A DNA stretch of 64,000 bases from Trichormus sp. NMC-1 (GCF_001858025.1 NZ_LZQD01000002.1:311319-375318), one strand, 5' to 3'. Shown: positions 26,593 through 36,313, counted from the first letter of the stretch. Numbers and translations: made by a program. Notes: a model not told the origin generated them from the sequence alone.

Positions 26593-28869
26593 ATGAGCAG
26601 CTTACTTCTTGATTCCTCAGTTGATGTCAATCTTCCGGAATGGCTTAAGAAATGTTTACGAGAAACATCAGCAAAAAGCAGCGAACCGGAAAATGAGCGA
26701 TCGCATAGTGATATGGTTTTAATCTGTCGCGCTTTCCAATTTGCCTATCAACTGCATCAGGGACAGTTCCGTAAATCTGGAGAAGCATATATTGCCCATC
26801 CAGTGGCTGTAGCTGGCTTGCTGCACGAGTTGGGAGGCAGTCCTGCTATGATAGCAGCTGGCTTTCTTCATGATGTAGTTGAAGATACAGAAGTTACAAT
26901 TGAAGAAATAGAAGAGCATTTTGGGGCAGAAGTAAGGCAATTGGTGGAAGGTGTCACCAAACTTTCTAAAATTAATTTCACGAGCAAAACCGAAAGCCAA
27001 GCTGAGAATTTCCGGCGAATGTTTTTGGCAATGGCTAAAGATATTCGGGTAATTGTGGTGAAGTTGGCAGATCGTTTGCATAATATGCGAACCTTGCAGT
27101 ATATGTCAGAAGCAAGCCGTCGCCGCAGCGCCCAGGAAACGCGAGATATCTTTGCACCTTTAGCCAATCGCTTGGGTATCTGGCGAATGAAATGGGAATT
27201 GGAGGATTTGGCGTTTAAGTATTTGGAACCCGATGCTTTCCGTGAAATTCAGCAGCACGTTTCTGAAAAACGGACAGCGCGGGAAGAAAAACTGGCTAAA
27301 GCTACGAATGTTTTGCGGGCGCGTTTGCAACAAGCTGGAGTTCAGTGTTTGGATATTAGTGGCCGCCCCAAACATCTTTATAGCATTTATCAAAAAATGC
27401 ATAAGCAGCAAAAAGAATTTCATGAAATTTATGATTTGGCAGCCCTGCGAATAATTGTGCAAACTAATGAGGAATGCTATCGGGCTTTGGCGGTAGTTCA
27501 TGATGCTTTTCGCCCCATTCCTGGCAGGTTTAAAGACTATATTGGATTGCCTAAACCGAACCGTTACCAGTCGTTGCATACTGGGGTAATTGGTTTGACT
27601 GGCCGCCCTTTGGAAGTGCAAATTCGGACTGTGGATATGCATCATGTGGCTGAATATGGGATTGCAGCGCATTGGAAATATAAAGAAACAGGTGGTTCCA
27701 GTAATAACCAATTAACAGGTTCAGATGAAAAGTTTACTTGGTTGCGGCAATTGCTGGAATGGCAAAGTGATTTAAAAGACGCGCAAGAATATTTAGATAG
27801 TGTTAAGGACAATCTATTTGAAGATGATGTTTATGTCTTCACCCCTAAGGGGGATGTGGTTCCTCTAAGTCCCGGTTCTACGAGTATAGATTTTGCTTAT
27901 CGAATTCATACAGAGGTGGGGAACCATTGTGCAGGTACGCGGGTGAATGGGCGGATGGTGCCATTATCAACGCGATTGCATAATGGGGATATTGTTGATG
28001 TGATTACTCAAAAGAATAGTCATCCCAGTTTGGATTGGTTAAATTTTGTCAGGACTTCGGCGGCGAAATATAGAATTAAACAATGGTACAAGCGATCGCG
28101 CCGGGAAGAAAATGTGGCGCGAGGACGGGATTTATTAGAAAAGGAACTTGGTAAAACTGGTTTTGATAATTTGCTCAAATCTGATGCGATGCAGACTGTA
28201 GCCGAAAAGTGCAATTATCATAGTGTTGAAGATTTACTCGCAGGTTTAGGTTACGGAGAGATTACTTTAAACCTGGTATTGAATCGGTGGCGAGATGTGG
28301 TGAAAGCTGATCAACCCGTGGCAGATGTCATACCCTTTATACCCAAGGAGTCAACATCGAAAACCTCACGAGATACGCCACCTCCTACTTCCCGTGCAAG
28401 TGATTCGCCGATTCTTGGGGTAGAAGGCTTGGTTTATCATGTCGCTGGATGTTGTACGCCGATTCCTGGGGAAGGAATTATTGGTGTAGTAACACGGGGA
28501 CGCGGTATATCTATCCATCGCCAAGGCTGTCATAATGTGGAAAATGTGGAATGTGAACGCTTAGTACCCGTGAGATGGAACTCAGCTTTAGAAAATCACG
28601 GCCGTCCTCACACTTACCCAATTGATATTCAAATTGAGACTCTTGATAGAGTAGGAATATTAAAAGATATTTTATCGCGGTTGAGTGATCAAGGTATAAA
28701 TGTGCGTCATGCTAACGTGAAAACAGCTTTGGGACAACCAGCTTTGATGGATTTGGGTATTGATATCCGCGATCGCTCTCAATTAGAACACTTGTTTGCT
28801 CAAATTAAGAAAATGAGTGACATTCTTAACATCCGCCGTCTTGGTCAAGTTGAGGAATTCCAGAGTTAG
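26593..28869 (+). CDS. rel: Bifunctional (p)ppGpp synthetase/hydrolase, RelA/SpoT family
   Basis: 758 residues with the full long-RSH layout. The HD hydrolase domain (about 45-200) has HPVAVAG and GFLHDVVEDT intact. The synthetase domain (about 250-370) has RPKHLYSIYQKM, YDLAALRIIV and GRFKDYIGLPKPNRYQSLHT. TGS (about 410-470) has DVYVFTPKGDVVPL. A conserved-Cys region has YHVAGCCTPIPGE, and the C-terminus is an ACT domain. The RFKD form of the synthetase loop is the one found in bifunctional enzymes. It makes and degrades the stringent-response alarmone. It reads divergently from patD. Confidence 0.96.
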   Translation: MSSLLLDSSVDVNLPEWLKKCLRETSAKSSEPENERSHSDMVLICRAFQFAYQLHQGQFRKSGEAYIAHPVAVAGLLHELGGSPAMIAAGFLHDVVEDTEVTIEEIEEHFGAEVRQLVEGVTKLSKINFTSKTESQAENFRRMFLAMAKDIRVIVVKLADRLHNMRTLQYMSEASRRRSAQETRDIFAPLANRLGIWRMKWELEDLAFKYLEPDAFREIQQHVSEKRTAREEKLAKATNVLRARLQQAGVQCLDISGRPKHLYSIYQKMHKQQKEFHEIYDLAALRIIVQTNEECYRALAVVHDAFRPIPGRFKDYIGLPKPNRYQSLHTGVIGLTGRPLEVQIRTVDMHHVAEYGIAAHWKYKETGGSSNNQLTGSDEKFTWLRQLLEWQSDLKDAQEYLDSVKDNLFEDDVYVFTPKGDVVPLSPGSTSIDFAYRIHTEVGNHCAGTRVNGRMVPLSTRLHNGDIVDVITQKNSHPSLDWLNFVRTSAAKYRIKQWYKRSRREENVARGRDLLEKELGKTGFDNLLKSDAMQTVAEKCNYHSVEDLLAGLGYGEITLNLVLNRWRDVVKADQPVADVIPFIPKESTSKTSRDTPPPTSRASDSPILGVEGLVYHVAGCCTPIPGEGIIGVVTRGRGISIHRQGCHNVENVECERLVPVRWNSALENHGRPHTYPIDIQIETLDRVGILKDILSRLSDQGINVRHANVKTALGQPALMDLGIDIRDRSQLEHLFAQIKKMSDILNIRRLGQVEEFQS

Positions 28870-28912
28870 TTTTTCTGCGGTTGTAATAGTGATAGCCGGA
28901 ATTGTGGAGAAG

Positions 28913-28944
28913 CCTACACTGTATAGTGACGCATACAGTGTAGG
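28913..28944. terminator. 12-bp stem-loop between convergent rel and the BtuF-like gene
   Basis: CCTACACTGTAT (28913-28924) and ATACAGTGTAGG (28933-28944) form a perfect 12-bp stem with an 8-nt loop between two convergent stop codons. It fits a bidirectional terminator, though T-runs are short. Confidence 0.6.
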
Positions 28945-28950
28945 AGGATT

Positions 28951-29883
28951 TCACTTTTGTAAAGTTTGCCATCCAGTATCTTTATAACCATATTGAAAAA
29001 TATCTGGGTGCAAAATTTCTGCTAAAATTTCCACAGAATCAGCCAGTCGCGGACCAGGACGGTTAAAGTAGGCGTTACCGTCGGTCACAAACACTCTACC
29101 TGTTTTAGCAGCGTGCAGTTTTTGCCACTCTGGACGTTGAGTTAACAATTTTGCTTCTTGCTGAGTCCGTCTTAAATCAAAGCCACGAGGCATGAAAATA
29201 ATCACATCGGGGTTGGTGGTAATCAAAGTTTCCCAGTTTAAATGAGCAGAAGGTTGACCCATAAAGCTAAACAACGTCTGTCCACCTGCCAAATTGATTA
29301 ATTCAGGAATCCAATTTGCAGCCGTCATCAAAGGCTCAGTCCACTCAATACAAGCGACTGTAGGCATTTCGGTGACAGAAAGTCCTTGGATTTTACGATT
29401 ACAAATTTTGACTCGTGCTTCTAAATTTTCCAGTATTTTTACTGAGTCTACCCCAAAGGTTTGACCAACTCGCTCAATATCTCCCCACACATCCTGTAGT
29501 GTGTTAGGTTGTAAAGAAATAATTTTGGGTGAACTGTGGGTAAGTTCGGTGACAGCCTTTTCAACTTCTGGTAATCTGACACCACACACATCACACCGAT
29601 CTTGGGTGATAATATGCGTTGGCTGCAATTGCTCTAAAACATCAACTTTAATTTTGTAGATACTTAAAGCAGATTGCAATATACTGTTTACTTGCTCATC
29701 AATGGCGTGGCTAGGAGCAGTACCGTTGAAGTTTGCTTGAGTACATACAGGGATATTTGCTATTTCCGGGGGATAGTCACATTCATGCGATCGCCCTACA
29801 ATAGCTTTTGACAACCCCAGTGTGGCGATAATTTCCGTCGCACTAGGAATTAAAGAAACAATTCTTATATTTTTATCTGTCAT
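28951..29883 (-). CDS. BtuF-like cobalamin/iron-complex binding protein, no signal peptide
   Basis: 310 residues of the periplasmic-binding-protein class III fold: RIVSLIPSATEIIATLGL, VGRSHECDYPPEI, LQPTHIITQD, LINLAGGQTLFSF and PDVIIFMPRGFDL. It resembles BtuF-type vitamin B12 binding proteins. Unlike transport subunits, it starts directly with MTDKNIRIVSLIPS and has no signal peptide or lipobox, and it carries a CDVCG motif. No permease or ATPase is adjacent. It may be a cytosolic corrinoid-binding protein rather than a transporter part. Confidence 0.82.
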   Translation of the reverse strand: MTDKNIRIVSLIPSATEIIATLGLSKAIVGRSHECDYPPEIANIPVCTQANFNGTAPSHAIDEQVNSILQSALSIYKIKVDVLEQLQPTHIITQDRCDVCGVRLPEVEKAVTELTHSSPKIISLQPNTLQDVWGDIERVGQTFGVDSVKILENLEARVKICNRKIQGLSVTEMPTVACIEWTEPLMTAANWIPELINLAGGQTLFSFMGQPSAHLNWETLITTNPDVIIFMPRGFDLRRTQQEAKLLTQRPEWQKLHAAKTGRVFVTDGNAYFNRPGPRLADSVEILAEILHPDIFQYGYKDTGWQTLQK

Positions 29884-29965
29884 GGTTCCACCTACATAAA
29901 AGGTGTTCCTGATTTTTATTCTTGCACAATTTAACTAGTAAATTATCCTTCTTGAGAAGCATACA

Positions 29966-30184
<219 letters not shown>

Positions 30185-30438
30185 CATAATTCCAATTTAC
30201 TAGTTATCTAAATTTAGGTTGGTAGTTGGTAAGCGTCGGTATAAAACCACTTGAGATTTATCCTCACGCCTAAATTCTTCTGTATTCTGGATATTTTCTA
30301 TTTATACTTTCGTCTCCAAATTCCATATCCAGTCATCAACAATAATACCTCAAACTATCTCCAAAGAAAGAGCTACTTACACCTTTGATTGTTTAGATTG
30401 ATATTAGTAATAGTCAAATTTGGATTAAGGAAAAAGTC
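30185..30438. other. Intergenic tail after the MITE-like element
   Basis: About 250 bp with no recognised gene or hairpin. GGATTAAGGAAAAAG just before 30439 gives the next gene a usable ribosome-binding site. Confidence 0.4.
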
Positions 30439-30771
30439 ATGACTAATAATCATCAAGACAATGAAATTAATCAGCCAGTAAGTGACGATAGCTTTTCGAG
30501 AGAAAAACCAAATGTTAAAGAAAGGAAATTAACCGCAAATCCAGGAGATAGAATTGCGGATGAACCTCAATCAATTGAAGAAAAAGCCAAACAAGTTGCG
30601 GTAGATGTCCCTGATATTACAGGTGATCAAATTACAGTTCCCACCTACTTTGTGGTAGACACTCCCGAAGGTGACAAAAAAGCCCTTCATCATGTAAAAG
30701 ATGCAGAAGAGATTTCTGATGTAATTCGTCAAGCACGAGTTAATGAGAAAGGTGAACGTATTTGGTGGTAA
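30439..30771 (+). CDS. Small hydrophilic protein of unknown function
   Basis: 110 residues. The N-terminal half is disordered and charged. The C-terminal half is more ordered: PTYFVVDTPEGDKKALHHVK, DAEEISDVIRQARVNEKGER and IWW at the very end. ATG at 30439 with AAGGA upstream. Base composition and codon use look like those of the surrounding real genes, and the C-terminal block looks conserved. No family or function recognised. Confidence 0.65.
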   Translation: MTNNHQDNEINQPVSDDSFSREKPNVKERKLTANPGDRIADEPQSIEEKAKQVAVDVPDITGDQITVPTYFVVDTPEGDKKALHHVKDAEEISDVIRQARVNEKGERIWW

Positions 30772-31216
30772 ATCTCTCCCCTCCTCCTAGGGGAGAGGCT
30801 TTTAATTTCTCCTTCTCCACTAGGAAAGGCATTGATGTTTATGCCAATACAAAAGCTTTAAAATATAAAAATATGTGTATGTAGAAAACTTATCGCACAA
30901 AAGCGAGTATTTATTTTGATCGATAAGTTTCAATGACGTATTCAGAGGTAAACCGCAAAAAAAACATAAGTATATTATTTTACTACAGATTTTAGTTTAT
31001 ATTACTTAAGTATCTCATTTAATCTTTATTTATCAACACTTGTAGATATTTTAGTTATGATTATATACACAGTTGTAAGTCATTTTTATAGCTAAAATCA
31101 TTTGCGTACAAAAGTAATTGTGATTTTTATTTTTGACTTTTCAGTGCAAATGCTTAATAATATTTTTCAAGAAATAAATTTCTTCCCTATTGATTGACTA
31201 TTAGCAAACTACCAAT
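30772..31216. other. AT-rich intergenic region
   Basis: 445 bp. Just after the stop lies a short inverted CTCCCCTCCTCCTAGGGGAGAG stretch (terminator-like, without a T-run). The rest is very AT-rich and shows nothing I can name. Confidence 0.4.
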
Positions 31217-31522
31217 ATGTTTTTATACAAAAAATCCCTGTTATTCAACAACGGTCAAAAAAATAAACCTACCGCAGATAATCGCCATAGGAATATGTAC
31301 AAGGCTGTTTTATACGTATTTCTACTAAGCGTACCCGTAAGTACTTATGTGTTGCTGACACTAATATTACCGATGTTCTCTTCTCCTGTATTCATTAATG
31401 TAGGAACTTCTTACCACCCTACTTCTATTCCTTGGATAGACAATTCATCGCAATGTGAACATTCGGGTAGAAGTTGGGAAAATAATGAATGCTGGGATAG
31501 TGAACACAGCCCTATGTTCTGA
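31217..31522 (+). CDS. Small single-span membrane protein with Cys-containing tail
   Basis: 101 residues. One membrane span (KAVLYVFLLSVPVSTYVLLT) is followed by an extracytoplasmic tail with QCEHSGRSWENNECWDSEHS, where two Cys separated by 13 residues could form a disulfide. An in-frame Met at position 27 just before the span is an alternative start. The family is not recognised. The tail motif looks too specific for a chance frame, so a real gene is likely but not certain. Confidence 0.5.
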   Translation: MFLYKKSLLFNNGQKNKPTADNRHRNMYKAVLYVFLLSVPVSTYVLLTLILPMFSSPVFINVGTSYHPTSIPWIDNSSQCEHSGRSWENNECWDSEHSPMF

Positions 31523-31610
31523 ATTAAGATTTCTGAAGTAGTAAAAGTTAATTCATAAAAGACCAGAAATTTCGATATAAATGGATATATAACCCATTGT
31601 TTGCTCCACC

Positions 31611-33005
31611 TTGTCTCAACCTAAGGCAGTGCGAAACCTGCAAGAAACTCATTTGAACCGCGCCCGTGCTAGTCTTAGACAAGCTCTATCTTGGTATGGA
31701 TATCTCCGCAAGTCAGGACAGCTATCATCAAACCTACAATTGGCGGGTTTGGTAAAGCCGGAAATAGAAAATTTAACCGCCACACTCAACAAGCTAGACT
31801 CTAACGTGGTGAGAATAGCTGCTTTTGGTTTAGTGAGTCGCGGAAAGTCAGCAGTGTTGAATTCCTTGCTAGGGGAAAAAATTCTCCAAACAGGCCCCCT
31901 TAACGGTGTAACTCAATGGCCTCGTTCGGTGCGTTGGAAACCTGGGGGAAAGGTATTAGTAGAATTAATTGATACTCCCGGTTTAGACGAAATTGAGGGG
32001 GAATCAAGGGCGCAAATGGCGCGAGAAGTAGCTCGTCAAGCCGATTTAATCTTGTTTGTTGTTTCTGGAGATATTACTAGAACTGAGTATCAAGGATTGC
32101 TCCAATTGCGACAATCCCAAAAACCACTGATTTTAGTTTTTAACAAAATTGATTTGTACCCAGATACAGACAGAAAGACCATTTACAAAAATTTACAACT
32201 ATTGGGTGCAGGAAATCTTCAAGAGAAACCACTACTACCTGATGAAATTGTCATGGTAGCGGCTGAACCTGCACCAATGGAAGTTAGAGTAGAATACCCA
32301 GATGGAACTGTGAGTTATGAATGGGAAACACCACCACCGCAGGTTGAGGAACTGAAGCAAACGATTCTGAATATACTCAATCGGGAAGGGCGATCGCTTT
32401 TAGCTTTAAATGCACTTATCCAAGCACGGGAAGCAGAAGCAGTTATAGCTAGTAAAACCATTGATATTCGTGAAGAAGAAGCAGAAGATATCATTTGGAA
32501 ATTTACTAAATATAAAGCCCTCGCTATTGGTTTAAATCCCATTCCTATTTTAGATATTCTTGGCGGTTTAATCACCGATTTAGCTTTAATTCGTTCTTTA
32601 GCTAGATTGTATGGTTTACCCATGACAAGCTATGAAGCTAGTAAATTATTAAAAACCATTTTATTTAGTTCTGGTGGTTTATTGTTAGGAGAAATCGGCA
32701 GTAGTTTAATGTTAGGTTTAGGCAATAGTACCGCTGCTATAGTTAGTGGTGATAGTCCTGTAAATATTACTACTTTTGCGGGGAGTGCGTTAGCAAAGCT
32801 CACCGGAGGTATCGCTCAAGGTGGAATTGCTGGTTATGGTGCTTATACTGTCGGTAAAGCTGCACAAATATATCTAGAAAAAGGCTGTACTTGGGGACAA
32901 TTAGGTGCTGATACAGTCATTCAAGAAATTTTATCGCAAGTTGACAAAAATACAATTTTGTATCGTTTACGGCAAGAATTGGGCGGAAAATTTGGAGATT
33001 TTTAA
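31611..33005 (+). CDS. Era-like GTPase with DUF697-type membrane tail
   Basis: 464 residues from a TTG at 31611; no in-frame ATG lies upstream of the GTPase domain. P-loop GLVSRGKS at about 73-80, G3 DTPGLDE and G4 NKID. The C-terminal part (about 300-460) has hydrophobic helices (ALAIGLNPIPILDILGGLIT, SSGGLLLGEIGSSLMLGLG, GIAQGGIAGYGAYTVGKAAQ) of the DUF697 type found in membrane-associated GTPases. The role in cyanobacteria is unknown. It is followed by a MITE-like element at 33027. Confidence 0.85.
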   Translation: MSQPKAVRNLQETHLNRARASLRQALSWYGYLRKSGQLSSNLQLAGLVKPEIENLTATLNKLDSNVVRIAAFGLVSRGKSAVLNSLLGEKILQTGPLNGVTQWPRSVRWKPGGKVLVELIDTPGLDEIEGESRAQMAREVARQADLILFVVSGDITRTEYQGLLQLRQSQKPLILVFNKIDLYPDTDRKTIYKNLQLLGAGNLQEKPLLPDEIVMVAAEPAPMEVRVEYPDGTVSYEWETPPPQVEELKQTILNILNREGRSLLALNALIQAREAEAVIASKTIDIREEEAEDIIWKFTKYKALAIGLNPIPILDILGGLITDLALIRSLARLYGLPMTSYEASKLLKTILFSSGGLLLGEIGSSLMLGLGNSTAAIVSGDSPVNITTFAGSALAKLTGGIAQGGIAGYGAYTVGKAAQIYLEKGCTWGQLGADTVIQEILSQVDKNTILYRLRQELGGKFGDF

Positions 33006-33026
33006 CTTCAGTTACCATACTCTGAT

Positions 33027-33130
33027 ACAGCGGATTCCTTTGTTATAAGGTACATCATAGCCCCCTCATCGCTTGCGGGGAGGGGGTTGGGGGTGGGGTT
33101 CTTGTACCTCATGACACTGGGAAGTGCTGT
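33027..33130. repeat. MITE-like element family A, copy 2
   Basis: 104 bp bounded by ACAGC and GCTGT, with inner TTATAAGGTACATCATAGCC and TTCTTGTACCTCATGACA. Same family as 25811-25918 and 62177-62284. It begins 22 bp after the GTPase stop, so it may serve as its transcript end. Confidence 0.75.
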
Positions 33131-33410
33131 ATCTCCAAATACAGACAAATGTTGAATTTTAAATTTGTATAAGTTAGCCATCTCTCTTTGATCATGGCTA
33201 AAAAAGTATATAAATTAACTAAAAATATTTTTTTAAATTGTTACCGTTGAGGATAGTTTCTTAACTGCTTCTAACTGGTTCTCATACTTTCTCTACATTC
33301 TCATCTTCGCATACAACAAGAACCAAACAGTGCTGAGTAAAAAATACTTAAGTACACATTAGCGTTTGTCGTAAATCTGGATCTTACTCAACCACAAAGG
33401 TGAAAATATC

Positions 33411-33686
33411 ATGACATCTTTTAACGAAATTTTAGTTGCTATTAACTCAGATAAAAATAGCACTAAAACCATTGAGCAAGCAATTCTGGAAGCAATTGTA
33501 GAAGCTCGTACAACCTGTGAGCAAAATGGAAGTAATTCCCCTAATTGTGCTGTAGCTTGGGATATTGTTGAAGAATTACAAGCTGAGAAAGCGCATCAAA
33601 AACAAGCTAAACACTGTAAAACAGCTTTAGAAACCTACTGCGAAATGTATCCAGATGCATTAGAGTGTCTAGTCTACGATTTATAA
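33411..33686 (+). CDS. cp12: CP12-family protein
   Basis: 91 residues. The CP12 core is complete: N-terminal Cys pair in TTCEQNGSNSPNC, the AWDIVEELQAEKAH signature, and the C-terminal Cys pair in YCEMYPDALEC ending LVYDL. CP12 is an intrinsically disordered redox switch that binds GAPDH and phosphoribulokinase and shuts the Calvin cycle in the dark. This copy has about 15 extra N-terminal residues relative to the usual 75-residue form, so it may be a divergent paralogue. ATG at 33411 with AAAGGTGAAAA upstream. Confidence 0.9.
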   Translation: MTSFNEILVAINSDKNSTKTIEQAILEAIVEARTTCEQNGSNSPNCAVAWDIVEELQAEKAHQKQAKHCKTALETYCEMYPDALECLVYDL

Positions 33687-33812
33687 ATTGGTGAGGTTGG
33701 GTTTAACCCAACCCAACACTGAGCTATTGGGAATAGTTTTGAGATTTTCGCAGTTTTTTGGGTATAGATATCGCTTATATGTATCGGCTCTCTATTTTAA
33801 ATTCAGGAAATT

Positions 33813-34631
33813 TTAACCATCTCGAAAATTAGCAACTGCTGATTTAGTCATTTGTAAAATTGCTTCTAAATCCAGTGGAGGTGTCTCACTTTCCATTCCT
33901 AACCAAAGCAGAAATTCAATATTTCCCGCTGGTCCAGTTATAGGCGACCAAGTTAAACCTTTATACTTCCAACCTAACTCCAAAGCCCCTTTTAATACCT
34001 GAAAAATAGCATCAGCTTGGTCACTAGAATCGCGGACAACACCCTTTTTACCTACGCGAGACTTCCCTACCTCAAATTGAGGTTTCACAAGCAATACAGC
34101 CTCTCTGGGAGGTTGGGTTAATTGCCATAAAGCAGGCAAAATTTTAGTTAAAGAAATAAACGAAACATCCACCACAGCTAAATCAGGAAGCGTGGAATTT
34201 TCACTATATAAATCTTCTGGTTTTAACTGCCTTAAATTTGTGCGTTCTTTTAAAATAACTCTTTCATCAGTTCTGATTTTCCAATCAACTTGTCCGTAAC
34301 CAACATCAATACCATAAACTTGAATTGCACCAGCTTGTAATAAGCAATCTGTAAAACCACCTGTTGAAATTCCCCCATCTAAACAGATGCGTCCAGTTAC
34401 AGAAATTCTAAATAATTCTAAGGCTTTGGCGAGTTTTTCACCACCACGAGAAACAAAAGGAGGACGTTCTTTAACTTGAATTTGGGCGGTAATATCAACT
34501 TCAGTCCCAGCTTTATCAATCATTTGTTGATTGACTGTCACTTCTCCAGCTTGAATTAACCGTTGTGCTTGCTGACGGGAGGGACATAAACCTAAATCTA
34601 CTAATAGGGTGTCGAGTCTTTGTTTAACCAA
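33813..34631 (-). CDS. tlyA: TlyA-family rRNA 2'-O-methyltransferase
   Basis: 272 residues. An N-terminal S4 RNA-binding domain (RLDTLLVDLGLCPSRQQAQR, LIQAGEVTVNQ) is followed by an FtsJ-type methyltransferase domain with SAM motif DGGISTGGFTDCLLQAGA and LLVKPQFEVG. TlyA methylates ribose of 16S/23S rRNA and is often misnamed hemolysin. The start is TTG at 34629-34631, directly abutting the DUF29 stop codon, and the resulting length is normal. Co-transcription with the DUF29 gene is nearly certain. Confidence 0.92.
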   Translation of the reverse strand: MVKQRLDTLLVDLGLCPSRQQAQRLIQAGEVTVNQQMIDKAGTEVDITAQIQVKERPPFVSRGGEKLAKALELFRISVTGRICLDGGISTGGFTDCLLQAGAIQVYGIDVGYGQVDWKIRTDERVILKERTNLRQLKPEDLYSENSTLPDLAVVDVSFISLTKILPALWQLTQPPREAVLLVKPQFEVGKSRVGKKGVVRDSSDQADAIFQVLKGALELGWKYKGLTWSPITGPAGNIEFLLWLGMESETPPLDLEAILQMTKSAVANFRDG

Positions 34632-35066
34632 TTAATTAGATTCTCCTGGTAATATTAGACTTAAAGCATGATGAATAATTTCTTTTTTATTAACTAGCTT
34701 TTCTAATTCTTCTGATTCATAACGACCTTCTGCTACTTCCAGCGAAGCTGCATCAATAGCATTTAAATAAGCTTCTTCTAGTACTTCTTCTAATTCTTCT
34801 TGCATGAGATAATAACCGCCAGCTTTACGACGCTTATTTTCTCGTTGAATTTCCCGAATTGAATTCCTAATTGAAACTTCCCAAGAGCGAGTTGTGCAAT
34901 TTTCAGCTTTTTGTTTAATCAAGTGCAACAATAAAATCACTGCATAACTCCGAATTGTTTTGATAATTTCATTTCGGCTCATTTCTTCTAATTCTTCAAC
35001 TATAACCAATGCTTCTTGGACATTTCCTCGCAGAAGCAAGTCTTTCAGGGTTAATAATTCTTCCAT
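34632..35066 (-). CDS. DUF29-family protein
   Basis: 144 residues from ATG at 35064-35066 (MEELLTLKDLLL); the frame opens eight codons earlier. The DUF29 pattern is seen in LLLHLIKQKAENCTTRSWEV then SIRNSIREIQRENKR, here preceded by ELEEMSRNEIIKTI. DUF29 proteins are numerous helical proteins in cyanobacteria without a settled function. The stop touches the tlyA start. Confidence 0.78.
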   Translation of the reverse strand: MEELLTLKDLLLRGNVQEALVIVEELEEMSRNEIIKTIRSYAVILLLHLIKQKAENCTTRSWEVSIRNSIREIQRENKRRKAGGYYLMQEELEEVLEEAYLNAIDAASLEVAEGRYESEELEKLVNKKEIIHHALSLILPGESN

Positions 35067-35441
35067 AATTAGCGCCTCAAATATCGGCAACTTCTATTGT
35101 GGCAGATAAAGTCAGTAAATTGCTGTTTAACTAAACTTCCCTTTTACACTCCTGGCTATTCCATTAGCAGCTAATAAGGGTTTTACCACTCTCTTTATGA
35201 AAGGATAAGCAAATAAAAAAAGGATGCACTGATAGGAAATCGATTTTATCTGGAAAATCTCAACTCAAACTAACATCCTGTAAATCCTTTAATCCTGTAA
35301 ATCCTGATATGGCTTGCGCTACGCTATCAGACAGTTATTAAAAAAAGTAAACGCACCTTGCCAAAAAGGCCAAAGTGCGATATGAACTAAATCCACACAG
35401 ATGGAAATTGTTTATATAAACTCGGTTTTCAATCGCTAGGG
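35067..35441. other. Intergenic region between apcF and the DUF29 gene
   Basis: About 375 bp. Apart from the apcF terminator at 35338-35379, it contains an ATCCTGTAAATCC direct repeat near 35275-35310 and a GGCTTGCGCTACGCTATC dispersed motif at about 35311-35330. No gene was recognised. Confidence 0.5.
35338..35379 (-). terminator. Rho-independent terminator of apcF
   Basis: On the minus strand CGCACTTTGGCC and GGCAAGGTGCG form a stem (one bulge, two G-U pairs) around TTTTT, followed by TTTACTTTTTTT. It ends about 60 nt after the apcF stop. Confidence 0.75.
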
Positions 35442-35951
35442 CTAAATATCAATCTCACTCAACTCACGAGTGATATAGTCAAAAGGCTCATCTACAAAAG
35501 CCGTATTAGCCACACCCGCAGCTGTAACTTGCGCCTTGACAATATCTTTCATAATCTGGATACCCTGAACTGTTGAACCAATGGGTACACCCAAAGAATT
35601 GTAGGTTTCCCGTAGCCCTTGCAACACACGTTCATCCAACACATTCATATTGCCAGCAACTAGGGCATAAGTAGCATAGCGCAGGTAATAATCCATATCT
35701 CGTAAACAAGCCGCAAATCTACGAGTTGTATAGGCATTTCCACCAGGACGAATCAATTCTGGTAAGTCTTCAAATAACTTAGCACCAGCCTGTTTAACAA
35801 TAGCCGCTGCATTAGAATTAATTGCAGCTGCCGCTTGTACTCTTGCTGTCCCGGTTTCAAAGTAAGACTTGAGGCTGTCAATTGCATTCCGGTCAAAATA
35901 ACGACCGGTTACGTCATAATTCTTAATTAAAGTTGTAACTGCATCGCGCAT
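35442..35951 (-). CDS. apcF: Allophycocyanin beta-18 subunit ApcF
   Basis: 169 residues from ATG at 35949-35951 (MRDAVTTLIKNYDVTGRYFD); the five residues before it in the open frame are not part of the protein. Phycocyanobilin attaches at the Cys in TRRFAACLRDMDYYLRYATY. The sequence ends VDEPFDYITRELSEIDI. Differences from ApcB, such as GVPIGSTVQGIQIMKDIV, mark the beta-18 core subunit, which sits with ApcE near the terminal emitter of the phycobilisome core. It is divergent from glnA, as in Anabaena. Confidence 0.93.
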   Translation of the reverse strand: MRDAVTTLIKNYDVTGRYFDRNAIDSLKSYFETGTARVQAAAAINSNAAAIVKQAGAKLFEDLPELIRPGGNAYTTRRFAACLRDMDYYLRYATYALVAGNMNVLDERVLQGLRETYNSLGVPIGSTVQGIQIMKDIVKAQVTAAGVANTAFVDEPFDYITRELSEIDI

Positions 35952-36313
35952 TCTTTTTTCTCCCAATCATTAACTATCTATGGTTTGATATTTATTTGGC
36001 TGCTATTATGCACCAGTAAACTTTTGTGCCATAAACAATAGATGCGGCACAAAAACGATCCATCCGCTATTTAAGGATTCTATGCCAAAGTTGACCCCCA
36101 TGAGATGATATTTCCAGTTTTGTGCAGATGATGAAGAAAGGTTAATATAACCTGTAATCGGGATCATCTGTAACAAACACTACAAAATCACCTCAAGTCA
36201 AGTATTTACGATATTCCAGGTGGTGTGTCACAACTTGGGTTAGCATAGCAGGCTGAAGATGCTTTGGCAGATTTTCGTTTTACTTTAGGAAATTGGGTAC
36301 AGAAGGAGTAACA
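35952..36313. other. apcF-glnA divergent promoter region
   Basis: 362 bp shared by the two promoters. The glnA side holds the NtcA box described separately. About 100 nt of glnA leader contain no structure that I can identify as a riboswitch. Confidence 0.6.
36170..36212 (+). promoter_or_regulatory. NtcA-activated promoter of glnA
   Basis: GTA-ACAAACAC-TAC at 36170-36183 is a perfect GTA-N8-TAC NtcA site. TACGAT (TAN3T) at 36207-36212 is the -10 element, 23 nt downstream. This spacing is that of class II NtcA-activated promoters, where the NtcA box replaces the -35. It predicts nitrogen-starvation induction of glnA. Confidence 0.85.
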
